Source: Bacteroidia bacterium (GTDB lineage: Bacteria; Bacteroidota; Bacteroidia; 2-12-FULL-35-15). Taken from it: a stretch of DNA of 64,000 nucleotides. A program made the position numbers and the translations under genes. Shown piece after piece: positions 19,201-27,061 of this stretch (its first letter is position 1; every line of letters begins with the position of its first letter). Below the pieces are notes generated by a model. That model was not told the DNA's origin. It did no database searches and saw only the letters and a list, made by a program, of their open reading frames with translations. The stretch lies in NCBI GenBank assembly GCA_030654175.1, contig JAURXZ010000001.1, positions 1 to 64,000 of the forward strand. The letters are read 5' to 3'.

Positions 19201-19386
19201 TTCCACTTCCTCGGGAGCCATTCCGCCAGCTTCAAGAAAAATAGTTACACGCGGGCGATTTAAATCGGGTAGTACATCAACCGGTAAATTTATTGCGGTG
19301 TATGTTCCGCCAATCATAAGGATTACAGCAATTGCCATTACTAACAGGCGGTTGTGGAGCGAAAAATTTATTATTTTATTTAGCAT
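16264..19386 (-). CDS. CzcA/CusA-type heavy-metal RND efflux permease
   Basis: Full-length, 1,040 residues, starting MLNKIINFSLHNRLLVMAIA. It has the RND layout: TM1, a large periplasmic loop, TM2-6, a second loop, TM7-12, with GRAELDEHAEP in the second loop and a YPVATVILGGLL C-terminal helix. TM4 reads GELVDDSIVDVEN. The second Asp and the Glu of the proton relay known from CzcA are kept, while the position of the first Asp (DFG in the other pump here) is Ala. This marks a different subfamily from the pump at 60682-64000. No adaptor or outer-membrane partner is adjacent; those at 32897-34027 and 39348-40535 lack a permease and may serve it. Substrate ion not determinable. Confidence 0.88.
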   Translation of the reverse strand: MLNKIINFSLHNRLLVMAIAVILMIGGTYTAINLPVDVLPDLNRPRVTIFLEAGGMAPEEVEALVVYPVETALNGATGVEAVRSNSAIGLGLVFVEFDYSIDILKARQIVSEKLQSIQSALPPGITPVLGPISSVMGQIMLVGISADSTSPADLRTLADYTIRQRLLSIKGIAQVIPIGGDVLQYQVLISLPKLKASGLSIRNVEEALQKSNLNTTGNFFNRQGSEVLIRNLGRLKSVEDIENIVAGYKDNTPILISQVADVKFGAKFKRGDASVNGKPAVILSVEKQPSASTIDLTAQVEKALVELQASVPKDVKLNPDLFKQSNFIESSLTNVEEALRDGAILVVIILFLFLMNFRTTLISLTAIPLSLIITALVFKWLGVGINTMTLGGLAIAIGELVDDSIVDVENVFRRLRENRHLPNPRNPLVVIYDASSEVRNSIVYATIIVVLVFIPLFSLSGMEGKIFAPLGVAYITSIVSSLVISLTVTPAMCYYLLPNMKLMDKEEKDSWLVRWLKKQDTKLLNWGLDRPKKIVATVIILFVIACSLIPFFGTEFLPPFNEGSLTINFSTPAGTSLDESNRIGTVAEKQLLKVPEVTYVSRRTGRAELDEHAEPVSNSEVEVDLDYSKSNRKKDEVLNDVRDKLSNIKSANVNIGQPISHRLDHLLSGVRAQVAIKIFGNDLMELRKYAVQMKSIIEKVPGVVDLQVEKQTQVPQLLIRVKEDMLKFYGMKRGDVVSDLQTLFQGEPVSQLLDGRKRFDIVLKLPEDQRNDISVIQQALMETPTGQLIPVKEVADIYFENGPNTVNHENTQRRIAVSCNVAGRDLGSTVEEIQKKIQTELILPQGYYITYGGQFESQKSASRLILILSVFSFLGIFLALYTHFKSVPMVLQIMLNIPLALIGSVVAVMLTGGVFSVASLVGFITLTGIASRNGIMMISHYIHLVEHEGEQFNKKMIIRGSLERLVPVLMTALVAALALIPLTLDKNAPGKEILYPVATVILGGLLSSTLLDMIVTPVVFHLFGEKALKKYLESKQSKEL

Positions 19387-19411
19387 ATATTTATTTTTAA
19401 AGTATTTCCTT

Positions 19412-20671
19412 TTAGGAATTAGGTACAGCTTCTTTTGCGATTTTTTCCATTATTAAATGATTGTCTCCGAGCTTACAAAGTGCATCACAATGCTGCCTTA
19501 AATCAGAAAATAAAATGTATTTAATTTTGACTTTGTTATTTCTTATAGCAGGGCGTGAGAGCTGCAATTGAACATCTTTCTCCCTGCTGTTTGGGGCTAC
19601 GAGGTATAGCACTTCATCACCGCCAGCAATTGTATAGGACAAGTCGGTAAGCCTCAATATACCGGAATAAATACTCGTAGATTTTTCTACTTCAAATGCT
19701 GCAATAACATTGTTAGTGCCTTTTTGAAACCATAAAACATCAATCAGCTTAATAGTTGTTGCTGTATCAGCATCTATATTTACTTCAGGAAATTTTGGTA
19801 AGCACAGGAACGAAAAATTATTTCCGTTAAACGATCTCGACTTGTCATTAGAAGCACAAATAACATCGTAACCTAATGCGTTCCCTATTTTAAGCAGATG
19901 GTATTGCATTTCGGAATGCAGGTTTTCATCTTCTTTTTCAGTCTTAATATCCTTATGGCGTTTTTCCATAAGTTTTTCAAGTTTATTTCTTTCAGTTTCA
20001 GATAAATACTCATCGCCTCCTATGACTAATTTTTGCATTCCTATCTCGAAAAGCAAACCTGCTATTGCACCTAAGTCGTTGGACAATTCCGATTTGTGCG
20101 CATTGTTTTTTTCAACCAAGACCTCCCGTATTTTTAAATACTCCATCCATGAGCCTAATTTTTTCTTGTCTTTGAATAAATAGTTAAAACCATTAATAAT
20201 AGCTGTATTGAAAGGAGGTATAATGGTTGGATGTAAAAAATAAAGAATACTTGCCACAGCGGGGCCAAGTCCTTTAATTTTCAGTGCATCGAGTTTCAGT
20301 ATTTCTTTTATAATCTGTTCCTCTGTTTTGGCATTCATGCAGTTTTCTAAAAATTGTCCGAATGCCTGCTTGTTTTGTTGGTTCTCATAAATATCAGGAA
20401 TCCTCAATTTAGGTTTCCAGTAAAACGGATGCGCAGCTCCTACAAACACTTGCTTTTGTTCAGATATGCAGGTCAAAACAAATTCCAAGGAAGATCCCTT
20501 AAAATCATTTGGAAATTTGTTGCTCTTTATATCTTCAATAACCTGGATAACGCCTCTGCGGATGGAGCGAAATGCTTTCAGCCTTTCATCATTGTTAATG
20601 AACCAGGTATTGTAAACCGATTCTTTATCGGATTTATATTGTTTGATGATAGGTTCGAGATTATTACTCAT
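19412..20671 (-). CDS. Putative nuclease-like protein: HhH-glycosylase-like plus PD-(D/E)XK-like domain
   Basis: This 419-residue cytoplasmic protein has no signal. Residues ~100-215 look like a helix-hairpin-helix DNA-glycosylase-type fold: [12 protein letters not shown] (130-141) is a good HhH, followed by IIPPFNTAI where active HhH-GPD enzymes have the Pro-x-Asp-Thr catalytic Asp; here it is Asn155. A charged helix (225-250) leads to a C-terminal domain (250-410) with IDVLWF (Asp311) and [10 protein letters not shown] (Glu327, Glu329, Lys330), the spacing seen in PD-(D/E)XK-type predicted endonucleases. Role unproven: restriction, repair or another DNA-processing function. It sits alone among metal and T9SS genes with no methylase beside it. 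Confidence 0.5.
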   Translation of the reverse strand: MSNNLEPIIKQYKSDKESVYNTWFINNDERLKAFRSIRRGVIQVIEDIKSNKFPNDFKGSSLEFVLTCISEQKQVFVGAAHPFYWKPKLRIPDIYENQQNKQAFGQFLENCMNAKTEEQIIKEILKLDALKIKGLGPAVASILYFLHPTIIPPFNTAIINGFNYLFKDKKKLGSWMEYLKIREVLVEKNNAHKSELSNDLGAIAGLLFEIGMQKLVIGGDEYLSETERNKLEKLMEKRHKDIKTEKEDENLHSEMQYHLLKIGNALGYDVICASNDKSRSFNGNNFSFLCLPKFPEVNIDADTATTIKLIDVLWFQKGTNNVIAAFEVEKSTSIYSGILRLTDLSYTIAGGDEVLYLVAPNSREKDVQLQLSRPAIRNNKVKIKYILFSDLRQHCDALCKLGDNHLIMEKIAKEAVPNS

Positions 20672-20686
20672 ATTTTTGTATGAATT

Positions 20687-21571
20687 TTAATTAATTAGTA
20701 GTTTTTTATTTAATATATTTTTTTCATTTCGTACTTGCACAGTATATATTCCTTTGCTCCAATTTGATATATTCAGAACATTACTTTGGCTAAAAAAAGA
20801 GTTTTTGCTGATTATATCACCAAAGCAATCGTAAATAATTACTTCTACAGGAAAGGCTGTTTCACTATTAAGTTTAATAGTTATAAATTCACTTGAGGGA
20901 TTAGGTGAAATGGAAACGTAATTAGAATTTAGACGATTTTCATCAATCCCAATAACGATCCCATTAAATTGTAAGTCATCTACGTAAATGTAACTTCCTT
21001 CTTTTGGAAGGCTACTACTTGAAGAAATCACTATAATAGCACTATCAGGGTCGCTGCTACTAAAGTAATTCAAATATGTACTATAGTTAAACCAACTGTG
21101 CGCCATTGAATTAAAATAACTTTCACCATAAGCTATGGTATCTCTTTTTAATTGTGCTTGATTCCATTTTGTCAATAGTATTTTCACGCTTGATGAATCA
21201 GTTGGATCGTAGGGCATAAATTGAATAAAATAACTCAAAGATTGTGGCCGTTCGGTATAAGAGAACCCTGATTTAGGTTGATATGTGATTGTATCAATTT
21301 CACCGCAAACAGCAACACCTGGAACAATTCCTTTACCAGGTATAGCCTTTGAAATTAGATACAAATATGACGCGCCTGAATAACCGGGACTTCCTTTAAT
21401 GCAAGTATAAATACCGCTACTATAAGTTATAAGGTTTAAGTTATCCCAATTATCAGGAGTTTGATAGCCACTGGTAATTGTCCAAAATTCAAAGCTATTG
21501 TTTGGTATTTGAGCCTTGCTCAATACTGATACAATTAAAAGGGATAATATAATTTGAAGGTGCCTATTCAT
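20687..21571 (-). CDS. T9SS protein with carbohydrate-binding-like domain
   Basis: The product has 294 residues with a signal peptide ending LSKAQ. The mature start IPNNSFEFW, followed by DNWDNLN and an SYIYVDDLQFNG strand near residue 200, is typical of PCMD/galactose-binding-like jelly rolls in Bacteroidota exoproteins. A T9SS type A domain follows from SISPNPSSEFITIK to the C-terminus. It lies 2 bases downstream of the LVIVD gene, so the two are probably co-transcribed. The ligand is unknown; the domain call is by pattern only. Confidence 0.7.
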   Translation of the reverse strand: MNRHLQIILSLLIVSVLSKAQIPNNSFEFWTITSGYQTPDNWDNLNLITYSSGIYTCIKGSPGYSGASYLYLISKAIPGKGIVPGVAVCGEIDTITYQPKSGFSYTERPQSLSYFIQFMPYDPTDSSSVKILLTKWNQAQLKRDTIAYGESYFNSMAHSWFNYSTYLNYFSSSDPDSAIIVISSSSSLPKEGSYIYVDDLQFNGIVIGIDENRLNSNYVSISPNPSSEFITIKLNSETAFPVEVIIYDCFGDIISKNSFFSQSNVLNISNWSKGIYTVQVRNEKNILNKKLLIN

Positions 21572-21573
21572 TA

Positions 21574-22869
21574 TTAGTCAATAATTATTTTTTTGTGAAT
21601 ACTCCTTTTATTTTGTTGTATTAAAATGGTGTATAATCCATTACTCCAACTTGATGAGTTAATTATAACCTCACTAGTACTGCCTATTTCCGAGTAAATT
21701 AATTTACCAAGCAGGTTGTAAATTTTTATTTCGATTGGAGAAAAAGTGTCAATAGCTTCCAAACTTATATTTATGATATTTTTAGCAGGATTTGGAAATA
21801 ATTTGACATTATCAAGTAAATTTTGCTCTTCTTTTATATTAGTTTGTAATCCGGAAAATTTAAAAATATATAATCCTTTATTTTCATCACTGGCTAAAAT
21901 ATTTCCGTCAGGACTAAAAACATACAAGCCATAATTACCTCCATATCCCGGGCCACTCAATGTACTATCCGTATCATATTCATCAACTAAGAATATATTT
22001 AAAGGGTCAGAAACATCAAACACTCTAAATCCATTGCGGTAATAGGATACATAAGCATAATTACCAATTATGTAAAAATTATGAATATAAGCTGAAGGGT
22101 CAGAAAAACTGTCAACCAGGATTGGTGAAGAGAGATTACTTATATCCCAAATTGTAATATCGTTTTCTGTTGAAGAAGATAATTCATCGCAAACAAATAG
22201 ATAATTTCCATCTGTGGATGGATAACCGGAATGATGGAAAATACCTAAAGAGGGAATCTGACCTAACAGCACTAAAGTGTCTGGTTGACTGAGGTCATAG
22301 ATTCGGGTTCCGCAATTATCAGAAAAATCATAAAGTCTGTTACCAACTATTGTAACATCATGCCCGGTACATGAAGGGGAATTGTAAACAAGTTGAGGGT
22401 TTAAAGGATTTGGATTAAGATCATATATTCTTAATCCGGGCGATTCTAAATACATGTATCCGTTTGGAGTAACGTAAACTGTGTGCGCACCTGAAAATGT
22501 CCCTACTTTTACCGGTGCTGCCGGATTGGTTAAATCAATGATTTTGCCAGTAGTTGAAGATATATTTTCTGCTACTGTATAAGCATACTGTTTAAAGGTG
22601 CCTACATCGACTACATTCACTCCACCACCACTGATAGTTCCAGTTTGAACTGGATTAGCAGGATCTGAAATGTTGATAATCCTCATACCTGAAGTGCTTG
22701 CACACAATAATGCATAGGGGATGTTTGTAGCGCTGTCAACATAACGATTTATATCGTGAATTGGGATCCCGCTGTAATTTAATCTTCCAATCAATGAAAT
22801 TGAATCCTGAGCATACGAAGCAGAGGTAATAATTATGATGTTTAAAAAAAATTTAAATTTGATTTTCAT
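21574..22869 (-). CDS. LVIVD-repeat (choice-of-anchor B type) T9SS protein
   Basis: I start it at the ATG at 22869, which gives the signal MKIKFKFFLNIIIITSASYA; an upstream ATG at 22908 would add 13 polar residues. The body is a series of ~45-residue beta-propeller blades with the LVIVD signature in variant form: GMRIINISDPANPV, GKIIDLTNPAAPV, GLRIYDLNPNPLNP, DITIWDISNLSSPI, GFRVFDVSDPLNI. A T9SS type A domain begins at KLFPNPAKNIINI. It is a surface beta-propeller of unknown ligand, in an operon with the gene at 20687-21571. Confidence 0.8.
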   Translation of the reverse strand: MKIKFKFFLNIIIITSASYAQDSISLIGRLNYSGIPIHDINRYVDSATNIPYALLCASTSGMRIINISDPANPVQTGTISGGGVNVVDVGTFKQYAYTVAENISSTTGKIIDLTNPAAPVKVGTFSGAHTVYVTPNGYMYLESPGLRIYDLNPNPLNPQLVYNSPSCTGHDVTIVGNRLYDFSDNCGTRIYDLSQPDTLVLLGQIPSLGIFHHSGYPSTDGNYLFVCDELSSSTENDITIWDISNLSSPILVDSFSDPSAYIHNFYIIGNYAYVSYYRNGFRVFDVSDPLNIFLVDEYDTDSTLSGPGYGGNYGLYVFSPDGNILASDENKGLYIFKFSGLQTNIKEEQNLLDNVKLFPNPAKNIINISLEAIDTFSPIEIKIYNLLGKLIYSEIGSTSEVIINSSSWSNGLYTILIQQNKRSIHKKIIID

Positions 22870-22931
22870 TCGGTTTTTGAATTTTTTATTTTGAATAGTT
22901 GGCAACAATTATTTTGTCATTTTTTTCAATA

Positions 22932-23390
22932 TTAGATTTCGTTTTCATTTTTTTTAATAACCTTTTCTTTTTCCCTGATTTTTTGCAGAAAGGAAAAATT
23001 ATGAGAATATAACAACAGGAATAAAATTAACGTACTCGCTGTGCTTATCACATACATACCAAAACCAATAGAAATGCCAACTGCTGCGGTGGCCCAAAGT
23101 GTAGCGGCCGTGGTTAAGCCTTTAACATATCCCTGATTTGTATCGCGAAAAATAACACCTGCACCCAGAAAGCCTATGCCTGAAATGATACTTGCCACCA
23201 TGCGTGTAGGATCAGCTAATTGAAGATGCAGATTAATTGCAGTTAAAACACATGCACCAAGCGATACAGCCGCATACGTTCTTACGCCAGCCGAGTTGCC
23301 GCTGCGTTCTCGTTCGTATCCCAATACCCCTCCCATGACTGTTGCTATCACAAGACGTGGAAGCAATGTTAATTCTGTATGTATATCCAT
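22932..23390 (-). CDS. MgtC/SapB family membrane protein
   Basis: The product has 152 residues. It has the MgtC N-terminal core: four to five transmembrane helices with GGVLGYERERSGNSAGVRTY and SGIGFLGAGVIF, the family signatures. The C-terminal ACT-like domain of MgtC is absent; a short charged tail ends it. MgtC-type proteins are linked to growth at low Mg2+ and to control of ATP synthase. A paralogue lies at 49012-49485. It sits 28 bases after an M43 protease gene in the same direction. Confidence 0.88.
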   Translation of the reverse strand: MDIHTELTLLPRLVIATVMGGVLGYERERSGNSAGVRTYAAVSLGACVLTAINLHLQLADPTRMVASIISGIGFLGAGVIFRDTNQGYVKGLTTAATLWATAAVGISIGFGMYVISTASTLILFLLLYSHNFSFLQKIREKEKVIKKNENEI

Positions 23391-23418
23391 GATATTAAAG
23401 TATTATTGTGTTTTTCAT

Positions 23419-25476
23419 TTATTTGTTGATTAAAAGTTTCTTAGTTATAAACTCAGTACCGATTTTCATTTTCACATAATACATACCGCCCGAAAAACTG
23501 GCTGTTTGAAACGCAACCTGGTGAAGACCGCCTGGCTGCTTTCCTGCTTCGGATGAAGTAATTATCCTACCTGTAATGTCCATTATTTCATAAGAGACGA
23601 TATCGGTTTTAGAAAGCAGGTATTCAATGGTAAAGGCAGTATTTGCCGGATTCGGGAATATCAATACGGAATAATTTGCAGCATCCTGATCTTCTATCCC
23701 TGTGGGAATAGCACCAAGATTAATATTGTCAATGTAAAGGTTGTTTCCACCATCGGTAACATTAACGATTTTGATAAGTACATTGCTATTGGTGGAATAC
23801 GTACCTAAATTAATATTGGCCGTTTTCCAAACAGTATTCGTATCGGGAATGTAAGGTGTAGTTTGCGTTGTGCCGGTGGTCATGGCTGTACCTGTTTTAT
23901 AGAATTTTTGTGTCCAGTTTACACCACAGTCATTCGATACCAAAACAATCAGCTCGTCTGAATAATTAGCATCCGATTTTGCGTAGGCCCATTTAAAATT
24001 CAGATAAGGTGTTCCTGTGAATGTAGTAAAATCAAAACGTGGCAAAAGCAACGCATCCGACTGTCCATAATTAATATTTATCAAATTATTGATTTTGGCA
24101 GATACAATTCCAGCGTAAGCGGTGGCAATTGTATCACGTTCCCACGTGATACCTGCATCAGGATTATCGATTGTGATTCCATTTGATGGAAATACAGAAG
24201 TTTCAAAGTCCTCAAAAAACGGCAAAGCCTGGCCAACAGGGGCGGTTGTTACGTTAATATAAGTTGACTGTATCACACTATCGCTTCCGCTGCTTCCTGT
24301 TGCAACAAGCTTAACAGCATAAGTACCTATTGCTGTATAAGAAATTGTAGGGTTTAAGGCAGTAGATGTTGCCGGTGTTCCTCCTGTGAAGTACCACTGG
24401 AAAGTTAAAGGATCGTTCAACGTTTTATTTGTAAAAAGAACTGAATTTCCAATGCAAATATTTTGAGCATTGGATGTAAAGTCCGCAATCACATTACAGG
24501 CTGGGGAAACATAACCGCTATCACAGCCGGTTGCAACGATATTCGATTGCTGCCATATATCGTAACGCATAGTTGTTAGGGAAGCATGCATCCTTGTTTT
24601 TTGTCCTTCAGTTAGCATACTTTTGCAGGCATCATCAGAATAATCCATGTAGTTTTGAATCTGATCACTAACATCCGGAAGGTCGTTTGCACAACTGTTT
24701 ATCGTAGGGCAGCCAAAATTAGGGTTGGCAGCGGGAGGGGTATCACAAACATAATCCCCATCAGCACAGGTATCAATTCCGCAACCTCCGTTAAATGTAT
24801 GATACATACCAAACCAATGTCCAATTTCATGTGTGGTAGTTCTGCCAAGTGTTGTAGCTGCTGTTCCAATACGCCCGACATAATCATTCCTTACCACAAT
24901 ACCATCCTCGTCAGGCGGTCCTCCTGGATAAGATGAATAGCCTAAAATTCCGCTGCTGCCATTGATAGTTTTAACGATATACATGTTGAGGTATCGGGTA
25001 TTGTCCCAATAGCTGAGGTTTTTCAATTGTGCCCGTTGATAGGTAAGGTGATTTGTAAGAGTTGATTGTATACGTACTATTCCATTGGTGCATCTGCCAT
25101 CAGGAGTTTTCTTCGCCAAACAAAACTCTATTTCAGTATCTACACCATTACCATCACCGGCTGTTCCCACTATTTTCCTGAAATCTTCATTCAATACTGT
25201 TATCTGACTTTGTATTTGAGCATCGGAAATATTCTCTGTTCCCCCATTATGAATAACATGCACAACTACAGGAATGATTTTTACACTGCTTGACAAATGA
25301 TTTTTATATACGGGTGCATAACCTATCACACCTGAAATAATTTTTTCCGCTTTTTCAATCTGCATTTTATGTTGTCGCTGATAATTATCGAAATAGCAGG
25401 GCTCTGCTAAAGTTTGTGCGTAGTTGGTGCAAGCTACAATAGCCACAATTAGTGTTGTTAAAATAAGTTTTTTCAT
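23419..25476 (-). CDS. Pappalysin-like (M43) metalloprotease, T9SS-secreted
   Basis: The product has 685 residues with a signal peptide ending CTNYAQ. The catalytic zinc motif HEIGHWFGMYH (HExxHxxGxxH) is present, followed by the Cys-rich CGIDTCADGD segment and a Met-turn in QNYMDYSDD, diagnostic of M43B pappalysin relatives. A PKD domain (about 340-410, FQWYFTGGTPATS) and a jelly-roll region follow. A T9SS type A domain starts at IFPNPANTAFTIEY. It is a secreted protease, probably calcium dependent like its relatives. It is the third gene of a tight operon after the methyltransferase and the Cys-rich protein, with only 2 bases to the latter. Confidence 0.9.
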   Translation of the reverse strand: MKKLILTTLIVAIVACTNYAQTLAEPCYFDNYQRQHKMQIEKAEKIISGVIGYAPVYKNHLSSSVKIIPVVVHVIHNGGTENISDAQIQSQITVLNEDFRKIVGTAGDGNGVDTEIEFCLAKKTPDGRCTNGIVRIQSTLTNHLTYQRAQLKNLSYWDNTRYLNMYIVKTINGSSGILGYSSYPGGPPDEDGIVVRNDYVGRIGTAATTLGRTTTHEIGHWFGMYHTFNGGCGIDTCADGDYVCDTPPAANPNFGCPTINSCANDLPDVSDQIQNYMDYSDDACKSMLTEGQKTRMHASLTTMRYDIWQQSNIVATGCDSGYVSPACNVIADFTSNAQNICIGNSVLFTNKTLNDPLTFQWYFTGGTPATSTALNPTISYTAIGTYAVKLVATGSSGSDSVIQSTYINVTTAPVGQALPFFEDFETSVFPSNGITIDNPDAGITWERDTIATAYAGIVSAKINNLININYGQSDALLLPRFDFTTFTGTPYLNFKWAYAKSDANYSDELIVLVSNDCGVNWTQKFYKTGTAMTTGTTQTTPYIPDTNTVWKTANINLGTYSTNSNVLIKIVNVTDGGNNLYIDNINLGAIPTGIEDQDAANYSVLIFPNPANTAFTIEYLLSKTDIVSYEIMDITGRIITSSEAGKQPGGLHQVAFQTASFSGGMYYVKMKIGTEFITKKLLINK

Positions 25477-25478
25477 TT

Positions 25479-25820
25479 TCAGCAGTTTATTATGTATTGG
25501 TTAAAATCAGTTATACAGGTTTTACATAGTTCATTACATTGCTTGAATGTAGAACCTTGTTCATATTCTAAAATAGTAATCGAGCATAGCGACCAGGATT
25601 CAAAGCAACATTTAATGAGCGCTTTATCCAAATGCGATCTCCTTTTCATAAATTGATATAACAAAGTGTTCAAATCGGCACAATCTCTCATGATTGAAGC
25701 ATCCCTTTCATTTCCTGAACTCAAAAAGGAAGATTCGCATTGCAGACAAAACTCTGTGAATAAATCCAATTGCCGAATAAGCAATGGTTTATGTGTATTG
25801 ATATATCTATTCTGGCGCAT
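25479..25820 (-). CDS. Cys-rich four-helix protein resembling Csp/DUF326 copper storage proteins
   Basis: The product has 113 residues with no signal peptide, so it is cytosolic. About nine Cys are spaced in helices: FCLQC, RDCADL, IKCC, SLC, KQCNELCKTC. The order CxxC ... RDCAD ... CC ... CxxxCxxC follows the pattern of four-helix-bundle copper-binding proteins (YhjQ/DUF326/Csp), where inward-facing Cys store many Cu(I). Some canonical Cys are missing, so capacity may be lower. It lies 7 bases after the methyltransferase and 2 bases before the M43 gene. The family call is by pattern and should be tested by profile search. Confidence 0.6.
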   Translation of the reverse strand: MRQNRYINTHKPLLIRQLDLFTEFCLQCESSFLSSGNERDASIMRDCADLNTLLYQFMKRRSHLDKALIKCCFESWSLCSITILEYEQGSTFKQCNELCKTCITDFNQYIINC

Positions 25821-25827
25821 GATAGCT

Positions 25828-26475
25828 TTATTTTACAGCTTTATATAATGTTAATGTTCCAAAGATGGTGGAGTAATTTTTTTTAATTTCTACTTTTTTA
25901 AAACCAGCAATTTCGATATATGCGGGCAATAAACCCTTTACGTTATCATTTGTAGTTTCAAATCCATCCAGAATTTGAACGAAGAAGAAAAGGGAACGCA
26001 TTAAAACAGAAGAAGCTTTACCCCAATCAGCTATATGCAATTCTCCGTTAGGCTTAAGTACACGCTTTATCTCAACTAAAGAATTATGTTTCTGTTGAGC
26101 AGTCAGGTGATGAAATACAAGGCTTGTCAAAACCCTATCAAAGCTGGCGTTTGAGTATGGCAATTTCACTCCATCATACTTAGTAACGAATATCATTGCT
26201 CTTGCTTTTTTTATTTTTTTATTTGCAATTTCCAATACTTTTTCGTCAACATCCACTCCATTTACTTCTGATGAGGGGTTAGTATCCTTTATCATAAGGG
26301 AAAGGGTAGCAGTTCCTACTCCAAAATCCAACACTTTATGATTTTCTTTGATGTTTGCCTGTCGCACCAATTCTGTTTTAAATTCTTTTTCAGGCATAGT
26401 AACACGAATTAGCGGGTTATAAAACCGTGTAAGCCATTCGTATTTTAAAGCGGGTATGTATTTTGTTGAGTTCAT
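25828..26475 (-). CDS. Class I SAM-dependent methyltransferase
   Basis: The product has 215 residues. Motif I is VLDFGVGTATLS, motif II is GVDVDEKVL, and the post-II acidic motif YDGVKLPYSNASFDRVLTS with the motif LKPNGELHIADWG match the UbiE/MenG-like Rossmann methyltransferases. The substrate cannot be read from sequence; small molecules, quinones or lipids are all possible. It is the first gene of the methyltransferase / Cys-rich protein / M43 protease operon. Confidence 0.85.
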   Translation of the reverse strand: MNSTKYIPALKYEWLTRFYNPLIRVTMPEKEFKTELVRQANIKENHKVLDFGVGTATLSLMIKDTNPSSEVNGVDVDEKVLEIANKKIKKARAMIFVTKYDGVKLPYSNASFDRVLTSLVFHHLTAQQKHNSLVEIKRVLKPNGELHIADWGKASSVLMRSLFFFVQILDGFETTNDNVKGLLPAYIEIAGFKKVEIKKNYSTIFGTLTLYKAVK

Positions 26476-26578
26476 TATTTAAGTTTTAATTTTGTTTTAA
26501 AATTTTAATTCTTATTTAGTTACTTCTCACCACACAGATTTCATGAAGATTAATCCCTCAGAAAATATTTCCTACGTG

Positions 26579-27022
26579 TTAACCTTTGGGCAACTTTACA
26601 AACTCTTCTGTAACAATTGACACTAAACGTTCTTTAATGTTTTCACAATGAAAATTTATCAGAAGTCCTTTGGGTTTTCCTGTAAGTTTCAAATTCGTTA
26701 ACAGTTGCGCTTTGTATAACGGAATCATCTTTTCTAAGGCTTTCCCTTCAACAATCACTAAATCGTTTACGAGTAAATGAAGTTTTAAACTTCCTCCTAA
26801 ATCTTTTCCTTTATAGTGCACAGGAACATCTATTTGCGACTTTACAAGCAATCCGGCAGTCCTCATTTCATCAATGAAACAAGACTCATAAACCGATTCG
26901 ATCAATCCGGTACCAATATGTTTGTGAACTTCAATAGCACAACAAATTATCGTGTATGAAATTTCATTTATATATTTTTGAGTAATCTTTTCCGTGTTAC
27001 AATGCGTTATCTGTGTCTCCAT
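26579..27022 (-). CDS. GxxExxY family protein
   Basis: The product has 147 residues. The name-giving motif is visible as GTGLIESVY (near residue 38), followed by a conserved core with V-HYKGKDLG, LIVEGKALE and LINFH. The family is common in Bacteroidota and was first noticed as an element inserted in 23S rRNA genes of Leptospira. Its fold is PD-(D/E)XK-like and its function is not established. It stands alone here, with gaps of about 100 and 39 bases to its neighbours. Confidence 0.85.
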   Translation of the reverse strand: METQITHCNTEKITQKYINEISYTIICCAIEVHKHIGTGLIESVYESCFIDEMRTAGLLVKSQIDVPVHYKGKDLGGSLKLHLLVNDLVIVEGKALEKMIPLYKAQLLTNLKLTGKPKGLLINFHCENIKERLVSIVTEEFVKLPKG

Positions 27023-27061
27023 ATTTTTCTATATTATTTCTATTTCTGCTGCGTATTTCCA

